A program made the position numbers and the translations under genes. DNA of 64,000 nucleotides from Asterias rubens (Eukaryota > Echinodermata > Asteroidea > Forcipulatida > Asteriidae): NCBI RefSeq assembly GCF_902459465.1, contig NC_047063.1, positions 24,845,055-24,909,054 on the forward strand. The letters are read 5' to 3'. Each line of letters begins with the position of its first letter. Within the stretch, counting starts at the first letter, position 1. The notes under the pieces were generated by a model that was not told where the DNA came from, did no database searches, and worked only from the letters and a program-made list of their open reading frames with translations. Positions 1 to 11,400 of the stretch are shown one piece after another.

Positions 1-39
1 TCCTACAAAATTGAAAATGCAAAACTTTTTTCATTTCAG

Positions 40-3035
40 ATTTCAGTTCCCGCCGATAGGACGGTGGAGTTGACCGAGAGGTTACTGGGTTCTCCAGACG
101 CATCGGTCAAGATGGCCGGTCTGGGTGCCAGGGACTCATTGCGATTGGAGGCAGGGATGTGTCTCTATGGCAACGATATCGATGAGAGTACGACACCAAT
201 AGAAGCCACACTTGCCTGGACCATTGGTAAGAGGAAACCTGTCATGTTTTTGTCTTGTCGTTGACTATATTTGTTACAATTTAAAGGATTATTTTTTTGC
301 TTATTTATGTGCACAGCCATACTCATGGCTACACTTTTTGTTACAAAGACATCAAATGAACGCCAAAATAAGTATTGAGTAGCTTTGGCATTTTGTGAAA
401 GGCAATTTTTAAAATGACAACATATTACTTCTACTCTTTCTGAATGACATCTTTTGAATTTTGTTCAGCCTCAAGGCAACGGCAACGTTTGTATAAGAAA
501 TAAATATACTAAAATAAAGAATTCACTTCATTGGTAATTCATTTACAAGTACCGGTACCTACCGTTTATGACTGGTCACAATGTACACTGTACCGGTACC
601 TACCGTTTATGACTGGTCACAATGTACACTGTACCGGTACCTACTGTTTATGACTGGTCACAATGTACACTGTACCGGTACATACCGTTTATGACTGGTC
701 ACAATGTACACTGTACCGGTACCTACCGTTTATGACTGGTCACAATGTACACTGTACACTGTGCGTATTACATTAATACATGTACAGTATAGCACTTATA
801 CAATCAACATTATTTTGCCTTGAACACAAACAATAATAATCAAGTCGAGCGCCATCTACAAGCTCCAGCCTGCTCAGTGATTTTTCTCCAGATGTTCCAG
901 TCCAGCATGCAGGAGCGAAGTTCCTCAGTGCTGGTCAAGCCAGTGTCTTGCTTTAGTGATAACAATACACACGTTCCATTTGTTGCATTCCTGTGGAGAG
1001 TGGAGACATCTTTTCTTATTTCCTTTGTCCCTGTAGTTAATTTAACATGGTTAAAAGAACCTCTAATAGACTTTGTACACACAAATCCTTGTAGAATTCC
1101 TTTTGTGTTCCCTTTTCTGTTTTGTTCTTTGTCTCCATAAGGTAGATGAAGTGAATGTGAAATCACTATTGGGAATTAAATAGTGTGAAATATTGTCAAT
1201 ATCCACTTCATTTTGTTGCGGCATGTAAATATCTCAGTATTGTGCTATTAATAACTGTGCATCTCATACTTTGTGCTATTAATAACTGTGCATCTCATAC
1301 TTTGTGCTATTAATAACTGTACATCTCATACTTTGTGCTATTAATAACTGTACATCTCATACTTTGTTCTTGTTCTTAGTATTTGGTAATGTACTTAGGT
1401 TTTTTTTTCTTTGGTTTTTTTCCCAGCACCTCAGAATAATGTTGTCCATTGAAAGAGGGCTCTTTACAAATTTGCGTTATTGTAACGTGAGTAAATAGAA
1501 ACTGGTTCAAAGCTTCAGGTTTTTCCTGTTGGTTGTTTTTTCGCCAGTTGTGTCTTCTATAAGACAAATAAACTTAAAAAGATAACGTCAAACTGAAATG
1601 AAAAACAGAGATGACTTTGTTGTGTATTCTGTACAGGAAGTCTCACGGTTATTGGTTAATTCAGCGTAGCATTCCAAGAATCCTTTTTTTTATTGGAGAC
1701 CTTGATCTTTTTTCTACTGTTCCTACTGTTCTTTTGAATGTTTTCTTGTTGATATTATTGTCATTATTAAGTATAACACAGTACAGAGTAGGTGGGATTT
1801 TTTTAAACAAAAAATGACACTTTTAGTAGTTTTTTACTTAGTAAATTTTTGTTTAGTTTGTAACAAAGTAACATCTTTTTAAACGTACCATTCATAATTG
1901 TTACTTCATCTATTTTGAAAATGCTTGTTGTATATTTGTATATAACTTTTATTCTATCATTAACCAGTCATCATTAACAAGTCCACTAATTTTATTTCCA
2001 ATTGGTGACTTTTGATTAATCTTAATACAAGTATCATACATAGTTTATTTTTATTTTTTATGATTGGTTATCAATAATAAATAAAATAAAATAATAAAAT
2101 AATAACATAAAATTGTATTTCTTTTTTTATGATTCACATGATTCCCACTTCCTTCTCTTTGCCTTCCCTTTCAGCCAAGAGGAGGAGGGAGTTACGAGAT
2201 TTCCCTGCCGCAGATTTTATACTCCAACAACTCAAAGACAAACCCACCAGGAAACGTGTCGGACTTTTGTCTAAAGGTGCCCCTCCACGAGGTGAGGTTA
2301 TTTTCAAATGTTGCATGTGTGCTGGTCGAGCGGTCAAGCGCAATGGACTTAAATGTTGATGTTCTGATCAGCAGAGTGCGGAGTTGAGTCCCGGTCAGGA
2401 CACTTATGCAAGCAGCATGTAGGTTCTGTTTGTTGTATTGTATAACGGACATAAAAGAACCCAGTACACTAACTAATGCAAAGACAAGGGCTTCGCCTGG
2501 TGTTTCCGGCAGTTGCTGATGAATGTGCTGCGGCACTTTGTGAACCCTTATAAATGGCCCTTGTAATTTAAAAATCTCAACAAGAATTGGGTTAGAAAGA
2601 AAAATTGAAAGCCAGCTTCTTGTTCACGTGATTAATTTGCTTAAAGTAAGCGCTAATAGGTCAGCATGCTATGCTTACAGTTAAGCGGCACTGCGATATG
2701 AAATGGAAATTGTACGGTAAACTCAAAATCGCATGATAAACAGCTCTGTGAAGTTGGACAGATGTAGGAAGTTTTTCTCTCCAAAATAATGTCAACAAAA
2801 ACTATCTTCTGTTACAGCCGGTGCTATGATCCTCGACGAGGCAGGCAACGAAATAGGTCATGTGACCAGCGGATGTCCATCGCCAACACTCAAGGTCAAT
2901 GTGGCCATGGGCTACGTCAAGACACCAAGCTCAAAGGTCAAAACAAAGGTCAAAGTTCAAGTCCGCAAGAGGGAGCTGGATGCAGAGGTAGCCAAAATGC
3001 CATTTGTTCCATCCAATTATTTCACCGGCAAATGA
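40..3035 (+). CDS. AMT: Aminomethyltransferase (glycine cleavage system T-protein), 3' end, three exons
   Basis: Exons 40-226, 2175-2291 and 2818-3035 (stop TGA 3033-3035), joined in frame with AG/GT borders (acceptors at 37-39, 2172-2174 and 2815-2817). The protein in the mitochondrial matrix uses tetrahydrofolate to take the methylene group from the aminomethyl-lipoyl H-protein during glycine breakdown. The joined frame carries family signatures: [19 protein letters not shown] in exon 1, [13 protein letters not shown] and [13 protein letters not shown] across exon 2, and [21 protein letters not shown] and [10 protein letters not shown] in the last exon, matching the C-terminal half of the animal enzyme. 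The N-terminal exons lie upstream of the window, so this is a partial gene. Introns are 1.9 kb and 0.5 kb; the first holds two minisatellites and the second a SINE. No polyadenylation signal lies close to the stop; AATAAA occurs only at 4624 and 4705, beyond a transposon. Confidence 0.95.
549..753. repeat. 41-bp minisatellite, five copies
   Basis: Units start at 549, 590, 631, 672 and 713, each beginning with the palindrome GTACCGGTAC and followed by a segment with TTTATGACTGGTCACAATG. Copies differ by one or two bases. It lies in the AMT intron. No coding capacity. Confidence 0.95.
1241..1365. repeat. 31-bp minisatellite, four copies
   Basis: Units start at about 1241, 1272, 1303 and 1334 with the core TGTGCTATTAATAACTGT. 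Copies 3 and 4 share a G to A change (TGTACATC). Lies in the same AMT intron. The rest of 227-2174 is AT-rich with nothing recognisable. Confidence 0.9.
2325..2570 (+). mobile_element. tRNA-Leu-derived SINE in the AMT intron
   Basis: The 5' part resembles a class II (long variable arm) tRNA. GGTCGAGCGGTCAAGCGC matches the A-box arm of tRNA-Leu, and GAGTTGAGTCCCGGTCAGGACA stands where the T arm and acceptor stem would be. The phrase TGATCAGCAGAGTG is shared with the SINE at 51466. The 3' body shows no open frame. The 3' boundary is uncertain. Confidence 0.6.
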
Positions 3036-3064
3036 GGAAGGCATCTGTGTAGGTATCTTTTATA

Positions 3065-3155
3065 GGACGAATATGTTCTTGTATTCAGAACCAGGGGAAA
3101 TATGAGTATTTAGTTCTTGTATTCTGAACCAGGGGAAATATGAGTATTTATTAAA
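3065..3155. repeat. Short tandem duplication
   Basis: A segment of about 39 bp with AACCAGGGGAAATATGAGTA occurs twice head to tail just past the AMT stop codon, probably in its 3' UTR. Confidence 0.8.
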
Positions 3156-3739
3156 CTAGGGATAGATTTATGCTCCAAGGAGTAACACAAGTTGGAATAG
3201 TAGAAAGGTTCTAATTGGATGGGATAAGTATTCCATTGCACGCACCATTGGATCGACGGCGGACTTTCAAAATACTAATGCGCATATTCACTTGTTTGGG
3301 ATTGCTCCCATACTTAGTGTGGTCAGGCGTAACGTTCTAGCGGTCATGGATTGTGCGCCTTTACCCACGAGAACATTCTTTTTTACTTAAAAAATTCCCG
3401 ACTTTTGAGACTCTCTCCAAGGATGCGAAGAGGTTTAAAATCAAAACTAAGATTGGTTGATCGATATGAGATGTCTTGCTTTTATATGGTAATAACCCCC
3501 CCCCCCCCCAATTTACCTTATGCATTAATTATTTGAATAGGGCGCCCTCGCTTAGAGGTCTAACTAAGGTTGATGATTGGCCAATCCTGTGGGCTGCGTG
3601 TACAAATCTGCACATTATCAGTGTTTCATAATCAGTTTACCTCTAAGATGGCTCTGGGTGACATCAATATATCATGTCTAATAGCTCTACGAAAAACCAA
3701 GACACTTTGTCCGGAATGTTTTTCAATTAATACCTCTAT

Positions 3740-4120
3740 TTAAAGGAACAACTTGCCTTGGATCAGACGAGTTGGTCGTTGAAAAGCGTTTGAAACCATT
3801 TATTATAAAATGCAAATGGTTAGATAGATAATTGAAAAGTAGAATATAATGATCCACACAAATTTTCCTCGAAATTGCTAGGTTTTTCTTTTACTTTGCA
3901 AACTAACATGGCCAGTCATTTATGGGAGTCAAAAATTTGTGGGAGTCATAAATGGACGACCGTGTTAGTCGACGAGGTAAAAGGAAAACCGTGCAATTTC
4001 GTGGCATATTTGTGTAAATCATTGTATTCTACAATTACAACATCTTTCTAACCAATGCATTTTATAACAAACGCTTTTCAAAGACCAACTCGACCGATCC
4101 AAGGCAATGTGTTCCTTTAA
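3740..4120. mobile_element. TTAA-flanked fold-back element, family A (copy 1)
   Basis: Body 3744-4116, between TTAA at 3740-3743 and TTAA at 4117-4120. The termini are inverted repeats: AGGAAC...TTGCCTTGGATC on the left and GATCCAAGGCAATGTGTTCCT on the right. The arms continue inward (AAAATGCA/TGCATTTT; GTGTTAGTCGACGAGG near the centre), so nearly the whole element folds back. No coding frame, hence a MITE. Other copies lie at 21737, 24190 and 39247. Confidence 0.88.
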
Positions 4121-4194
4121 GAGATTTGTAGAAATAAAACTTGTGCATAATCCCTGGTATGGGTGATTTGAACTTGAAGAATTTGGTACTTATC

Positions 4195-4300
4195 TCCTAA
4201 AAGGAGGCCAGGCATACCAAAAGCTCAGAAGTTTGCTTAACAACATCTTTTGTCTTACAGCTTTATGAAATTGGGCCAAGAGGTCAAACATTCAGATTTT
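4195..4300. mobile_element. Fragment of fold-back family D (GGGCCCAATTTCAT ends)
   Basis: Contains AGCTTTATGAAATTGGGCC, the terminal sequence that recurs at 11500, 32470, 39560, 44270, 50880, 55578 and 62430. Only one end is visible here. Confidence 0.5.
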
Positions 4301-4884
4301 TAGTTGGCGTGGAGTGGACATTTTGTTATCAACTGTTGTTATTTTTATTATTTTGTTATCAACTGAAATTCAAGACAAAAAACTTGACAAATCTGAAGGT
4401 ATGGCCTTTTTTTTGTTTGTTTACAAATTTATAAATGTGTGTGATTTAAGGTATTAAAATACCTACTGAATTATAAAGTTTTAAGGTGTAGATAGATATC
4501 CATTTATTTGTCTTTTCAGGAAAAACCCAATGTTCCCTACAAGTTTTACCCACCATTTTGTTTTCTCAAACACAAACCATATTTCTTACAAATTTCCTGA
4601 TCAACTTGAATTTGTGGAAAATGAATAAACAGTGAATTAATATAACTATGATAATGATGAATGGACTGTTTTAACAACACTTGTATTGTGATAATTGATT
4701 CTCCAATAAATAGTGAGTATTTTCTTTAAAATATGAAATCTGCATCGAGTATTTTGTTTCAAAGTCTTCTATTTTGAGTGGATGTCTGAGTGTGATGCCT
4801 ATTTTGAGCATGATGCTAGCCATGAGCGTTAGCCTGGGACAGACCTGAGCGCTCTATAAGAGATCACTATTATTATTTTAGCAT

Positions 4885-5045
4885 GTCAGGGCCCAGTGGT
4901 GTAGAGCATGGTGGGTAGGGGTTTGAATCCTGGTCATGACATTTGGCTCCTATGGGTCAAAATACATACAGATGTCCCCTTACAATATGTTGGTTGTGTG
5001 CACTGGTGTATGGCCCGTTTTATATGATTGGTAAGCATCATATTT
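4885..5045 (+). mobile_element. tRNA-like SINE fragment
   Basis: A Pol III-like arrangement is visible: CAGTGGTGTAGAGCATGG where an A box would be, and GGGTTTGAATCCTGGTCATGACA at the B box and acceptor position. The surroundings (3036-5563, between AMT and the carrier) otherwise hold no recognisable gene. Confidence 0.5.
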
Positions 5046-5563
5046 TTCAATGAACAAAACTGCTTTTTAGGGAGACGGAAGGCATGATAGAACACTAGAT
5101 CTCTACACTCAAATTCTAAAGATGTTTCACAAGGAAATTTGTTTGTCTTGTGTCAAATGAACTGATTTTGTATTGTAGTATTGTGCCATATTATAGGCCT
5201 ATGGCATTGCGTCATAAATGACAGAGTATTGTAGTTAATCATGGAGCAATGGTTTAATAAACCACTCAATTGTGCTCATGACCGGTGTCCGGCACTCTCC
5301 TCGCGGCCAACCACGCGGCAGTCTTGCTCCAGCACCGTGTACGTACATCAACGTCTCTTGATATGTATCTGAATGACCCTGTTGTCCTGTACGGGTTGCA
5401 AACGGCGCGCGGCTCGCACCACACTTCAGTGTTCCCTCTAGTTATATATTGTAACTCTATGACTATTAATTTTCATCAATACATACGGACACACAAAATG
5501 TTGATGATTACTACTAGGTCTTTACTCTTCCTGTGAACGTTAAAAATGTTAACCTCGGGGGGA

Positions 5564-5617
5564 TTAACAGCTCAGATACAAAAACTTCATTGCCATCTCA
5601 AAGCCAATAAACTGTGC
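5564..5617 (-). CDS. Second copy of the terminal exon of the carnitine carrier gene
   Basis: Read on the minus strand, an AG acceptor (5618-5619) is followed by 18 codons, AQFIGFEMAMKFLYLSC plus stop. The real last exon at 8493-8546 gives AQFIGFEIAMKFLHQSS plus stop, same length and phase. Similarity extends a little into both flanks. It lies 2.9 kb downstream of the first copy in the same direction, so it could serve as an alternative last exon (exon 8 splices to it in phase 0) or be a leftover of a partial duplication. The acceptor is TATAG rather than TACAG. Whether it is ever used cannot be seen. Confidence 0.6.
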   Translation of the reverse strand, partial: AQFIGFEMAMKFLYLSC

Positions 5618-7180
5618 CTATAAAAGATATGACAAATATATACTCTAGTCAATTTTTCTTTGTTCAACCCAAAATCATTTTAAAATGTACCCAGTCAGTT
5701 TCCCTTGTGGTTTACTATTAAATACATTTTAACATAAATATTTCAATTGCTGCTGTGGAGCGATAGTGACTTGAGCTTTTCTCAATCTGTGGATGACCCC
5801 TAAACCGCAACATCAAACAAAGACACAAGCAGTCCATTCAACTACATGGGGTTTTTTTTATATAAAAAGTACCTCTGATTTTATTCACGACTTCATGCCT
5901 GATTTCAAAGCAAAGCTTTCTTTGTCCATTACTGATGGTTATTACAAATACCACAGAATTATTGTGTCAAAGAGTCGGCCCTTCCCTTCCAAAATATGAT
6001 AATAGAAAATATAATAACATTCTTAGAATTAATTAGCTCCAAATCCGACCCACAGACCCTCAACCAACATTACATTTACAAACAAGACAACAATAATCAT
6101 TAGAATCATGACAGCAATCTATGTATCGTTTGCATTGTTATTATTTGTATTATTATTATTAATATTAATGGCAGCATTTTTATTATTATTAACATTAATG
6201 GCAGCATTTAGGGGTGGGCATCCAAACGCAAATCAATAAAAATTGAAAACTGAGGTGCAAAGAACAGTCAAATAATATATTGTGTACAGCAATAGACTTT
6301 GGCATATTCATACTTCAAGGACCAAGATGGTCCCAACCATAATTATTGAGTTTTATTTGTGCACAACTCTATTTTTCCAATAACTTGCAATATTTTTGGG
6401 AAAGTAAAATTTAGCCATGAAATATATTCAAGTAAAATATATTTTTAAAATCAACAAAATAAACCCAAGAATAAGACCGACCTTCGTGGCGGTATGATAA
6501 AGGCCCGAGTGCAGGCAAGGTCCTTTATCACATCGCCAAGACCATGCTGATTTTAAATTACCAGTTACGAGCTCGTTGCCACTCTTTTATTCCCTGATTA
6601 ATATGGTTAGTTTTATTTGACAAGAATTAAAACGAAAGATTTGATTTCATAGAAAAAGTTTAATCTACCTCTGCATAGTTTTTTCCGTTTTCAATTATTA
6701 GAGACTTGCAGAGCCTTTTGAAAATTGGAGAGCACATTGTCTTGCAAAGTTTTAATAAAATGTGACAATAACGTTTAATAGTACTGTAAAACTTAAGTCA
6801 GAATAATTCACTGGCCTTTTAAAGTTGGCAGTAAAATTACAGATACTGTTACTGTTGTCAATTTTATTTTTGAAAACTTTCACTGCATTAAAGTTAAAAT
6901 TTGAAAAGACAATTGTTAATCAAATTGACACTTGATATAATTTTACAACTATTAGTTTGATATAAAACTACATTTTTAAGTCTGCCGAAAAATATCAGAT
7001 ACTGTTACTGTTATCATTTTTTATATTGAAAACTTCCACTATATTAAAAATAACCGACATACTCGATAAAACTTAACAAATCAGTAATTTGATACGATCC
7101 TTTAAATATTTCAGATCTTAATGCCCAAAACTAGTTGCTGAATATAATCTTTCAGCCCCTTAACCACTTAGTGTCATATG
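5618..7180. other. No gene recognised; AT-rich spacer
   Basis: AT-rich DNA with short near-duplications around 6120-6200 (TATTATTATTAA with ATGGCAGCATTTT twice) and 6825-7020 (AGATACTGTTACTGTT twice). No exon, RNA gene or complete transposon could be identified. Confidence 0.5.
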
Positions 7181-7600
7181 GGATTTAAGACATTGCATAG
7201 TGAGGTATCAATAATGTTGGATATAGCATCATGTCTGTATCTACTTGCTGGCTAGATTATAACAACTTTTGCTATTTATATCCTACTACCGTGGAGTAGA
7301 TTTTGGGAATAGAGGAGACTTCTCAGTTCTGAAAAGAACTATCCCACTTTTTAACTACTACCTGGGGGAAAGGTAGAGAATCGGCCATAGGGACTTCTTG
7401 TTATTAACTTCACTATCGCGGAGTGAGTTCTTAATTGGTCTCAAAATTGTTGCCTGTGTGTTTATACATTTGATATTTCATTATTTTTTTGTAATATAGT
7501 AATATTTTTAATGACTATTTTTGTAGACTGTACATTTTGGCTTTTAGCTGCTGTATTGCAGTGTTTTAATAAATAAACCATGATTATATTTGGACTACCT
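7175..7600. mobile_element. Repeat of family F (GAGGCATTGCATGGTGAGGTATC type)
   Basis: Starts with a variant of the family end (ACATTGCATAGTGAGGTATC at 7191-7210) and continues with CTACTACCGTGGAGTAGATTT, CAGTTCTGAAAAGAACTATCC and TTTTTAACTACTACCTGGG. The same blocks occur at 46130-46450 and, inverted, at 18470-18720. No coding frame. The 3' boundary is unclear. Confidence 0.6.
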
Positions 7601-7711
7601 TGATCTAGTCATCCTCAGGGATTAACTGCTCTGACTTTGAGTCAGTTGACATGTTTACCTGCAAAACATTTCTAGGTAGAAATAGAGATGAAGTTTGGAA
7701 ATGCCTACAAT

Positions 7712-7956
7712 AACTTTGGAGCGTTCTCTTTTGGTTGCAGTCTGTTGACTGAGTAATGTGAACTTTGGAGCGTTCTCTTTTGGTTGCAGTCTGTTGACTG
7801 AGTAATGTGAACTTTGGAGCGTTCTCTTTTGGTTACAGTCTGTTGACTGAGTAATGTGAACTTTGGAGCGTTCTCTTTTGGTTGCAGTCTGTTGACTGAG
7901 TAATGTGAACTTTGGAGCGTTCTCTTTTGGTTGCAGTCTGTTGACTGAGTAATGTG
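7712..7956. repeat. 49-bp minisatellite, five copies
   Basis: Units start at 7712, 7761, 7810, 7859 and 7908 with AACTTTGGAGCGTTCTCTTT. The copies are almost identical, one carrying GGTTACAG in place of GGTTGCAG, so the array is young. The open frame across it is only a by-product. Confidence 0.95.
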
Positions 7957-8492
7957 GTTACACATCCCCCTGACAATCCGTTAAGTAGCATGCAACAGGC
8001 ATGCACCTACAATACACCATACAAAGAGGGGTACCGGAATACAGGTTCAAAATCACCCTTTTTGGGGGGTGGGGGGGGGTAGGTATTGTGTAATCCCAAT
8101 TTCAGGCCCTTGTCCTTTTGTTAAACAAATTTGGCTGACAAGAATGTGGCTGCCATTCATTATGTTCAGCTCAATGGAGGGTAAGTTTGAGTATTCCGAG
8201 ATTCCAGCATACCATAACATACACTTATTACACTATGGAAGCTCTTTCAGTACTGACATGGAATGGTTAAACAGTGTAATGCAAGTAAGCAAGTCCACTT
8301 TAGCTATCAAGGCACTTGCCTCTGCAAGAAGCAACACCCACCATAAAGCTGCATTAAGGCACTCGACACATTTGGTATTATCACTAGATGTATCCCAACA
8401 AATGCATCAAATAAAAAATCCGTGAAAATTTTTACCCATAAGGTCATCTCCTTTGGCCACAGAAAAACGAGTTGGATGTCTCCTCGGGGGAA

Positions 8493-11400
8493 TTAACTGC
8501 TCTGATGCAAAAACTTCATTGCTATCTCAAAGCCAATGAACTGTGCCTGTAAAAGATATGAAAGAGATATTCTAACATGAATATTCCAACTACTGCTGAG
8601 ATAGGAGCATAATCCATTCAGAACACTCATTGCTTTACAAACTTGAACCAACGTCGCGACACTCCTGAGGTGACAGGTCTTTTTCTTTAGTTGCCCCACC
8701 CATCTGGAACTCTCTACTAATTCTTAGATCTTGTCTTTGTAGCACAACATTCAAATCTCTTCTTAAAACTTATCTTATGTCACAGGTTTTCAAGGACTAA
8801 TTTAGTTGTGTCTGTTTTCTTTTGTTTGTTTTTCGGTATACTGCCCCTTGGAACACAAAGCAACCAAGCAGGGTGGATATGTACGCATTACAAGTCTTTA
8901 TTATTAAAATTTAACTTTTTGATACATATATAATTTTTGTCCTAAAGTCTAGTGATTTTTGCTTTCCAAGTCATGATAAAAACTTCTCTCTGTGTACTTG
9001 TGGAAAAAGGTTGAAATATGATTATCTACCTTTTAAGGGTAACTGGATTAGTGTTTTGTCTGTGGGAAAAATGTTAACAGCCAAAGGGATTGTTCGGGTT
9101 AGCGTAGTGGTTTATTTCAAAGGGATCGTTCGGGTTAGCGTAGTGGTTTATTTCAAAGGGATCGTTCGGGTTAGCGTAGTGGTTTATTTCAAAGTGATCG
9201 TTCGGGTTAGCGTAGTGGTTTATTTCAAAGGGATCGTTCGGGTTTGCGTAGTGGTTTATTTCAAAGGGATCGTTCGGGTTAGCGTAGTGGTTTATTTCAA
9301 AGGGATCGTTCGGGTTAGCATAGTGGTTTATTTCCTCACCTTCCACCTCTTGGGCCCCGGGTTTGAATCCCACTGGGGACAGTATGTGGACTGGGTTTTC
9401 AGCCCAACCAAATTGCATGGGTTTTCTCTGCATAGGTTTTCCCCGGAATAATTTGGTGGGGTTTTCCCTCCCACATCTAAAATTGAAACTTCCTTCCTTG
9501 TCTTCTCTTCATGGAGTTCTCTTCCAGAATAATGATAAAATTTGCTTTTTCTGAGAATCCTTTGCTTCACAAACAAAAATAAAAAGACGACTTACAGCAG
9601 ATGCTGGCATGGCCCGTAGAAACACAGGGGCAGATCCTTTAAAAAATCCAGAAACGCCTTCTTTCTTCAAGATCTCTCTTACTACATCTCGTGCACCGTT
9701 TGGATATGTTCCTTCAGGAGCTACAGAAAAGGCGTGGACAACACCAACGTTTTGGGCAAGTTATTATATAAAATGTAGTTCTTGTCAGTAGTTAGGCTTG
9801 CTGTAACACCATGTAATGATAACCTCTAATCTGCTAATTGAGTTTAGGTGGTGCTGAACGTAGATTTCAACTCAATGTTGTGATCACTGTGCTCAGCTAT
9901 GATCGTCTTCCAAAGAAAGCAATCCCAAATGTTATGCACTTACACCACTGGTCACTTTGGCAGTTTGAAAACAGCTAATTCTATGTTGTTGTTTTTTTCA
10001 TTTTCATTTAAAAACATTTTCCTTACCTGTCTGTAACCTGGACTTCACAGTGTCAGGACCAATAGCACTGGACCAGTAACCGAACCCAGCACATCCCCCG
10101 GCTAAACAGGACTGCATGAGAGATGGAGCTCGCTTGGACTTGGTTTCACTGATGGGAGAGGGACATGCATGCTATTTGTTAAACCCTGTATATCAGTGTC
10201 TGCCTCCCCAAGACATAAACCTTTTTGCAGATTGCGCAAGCATGCTGGTCTAGCTGGCGATCAACCTTGATCAAGACCAGCAAGCACCTCATTCCACGCT
10301 TGTATTTGCAATATTATATATGGCCATGCTAAGTGTGTTGCACCTAAAAAGTGCATCCCCAAAAGTCTCGCTTACTTGAGATTGCACCCCCCAGCAGTAT
10401 TTCGTCGTCACACTTCAGAGAGTTCTTTGTTAAAAGGGATTCTCTCCCTATATAAGTGAGCCCCACGATCCACAACCCAGTGCGTTTTTGTAGACAATAC
10501 AAATGAACTTTTTGAACTTCATTGGGCGGGAGTAATGACAATAGCCACCCTAAGAAGGAAGGGCGCGCAAGTTCTTCTAAGCTAGTGGTTACTCGATGGA
10601 ATCATAATTAAACTTCAATTTCATGTTATTTCGTTTTAGTTAACTGTTAATTTGGAAACACTCCTTAGATTGTATACTTCGTGTTAGGAATTATTCTTAC
10701 TGTATAAACATTATTCACTCCCGTTTTTCGGCGATATCTCAAAAAACGTGACCACCTGAATCGAAATTTTGAATCAAAATCTTCACAGGTTAGTTTGATT
10801 GTGATGTACATGTACATCTACATTTATACAGTATTAAAACAATCCAACAGTTCCAACAAACCAAAGGTATACTTTGCCTTAAAGTAAAGAAATTCTACCA
10901 ACGTGTAGTGTGGTCACACACCATAAAAACTGTTTTGCTGACCCAATTAAATAATATGGAATAATAATAGTAACAATAATACTAACGTTTGACGAAAAGA
11001 TTCCAAACTCCTCAATACCACCTCATAGGTAAGAAAGTAAAATCCCATACCTGGAAAATCTACATCAAAAGAAATAAATTGACAGTCAAACAAAAACCTT
11101 TAATGAGGACACCACAAGTAAACACAGTGATCCATTGTGTATGATTTGTGTAGTATTTTGATATAACAATAAATGACCTCTAAAAAGTAATTTCTGGTTG
11201 TCTTGGAAGCGCACTTTTAGCTACTTAACAAAACTGCGATCGCAGAAATAAATTTTACATACATTATTAAGAGAACAAGGGTCATGTTTGATCCTGATGT
11301 GAGCTCAAAATTCTATTTTATGTTCCATATGAACCTGTTGCAGACGTTTCATATTTATCGTGACAAAAAAATTATTTGAATTGCATCTTGATTCTTTGTT

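Noticed and set aside
7610-7640. Third copy of the end of the carrier's last exon (GGGATTAACTGCTCTGA)
   Set aside because: Only about 17 bases match, without the coding part or acceptor; likely chance or a repeat end.
7705-7965. Repeat protein frame on the minus strand
   Set aside because: The 49-bp repeat shifts frame every unit but lacks stops; no gene features.
9011-9451. Frames on both strands with 12-residue repeats (GIVRVSVVVYFK)
   Set aside because: Produced by the 36-bp tandem repeat.
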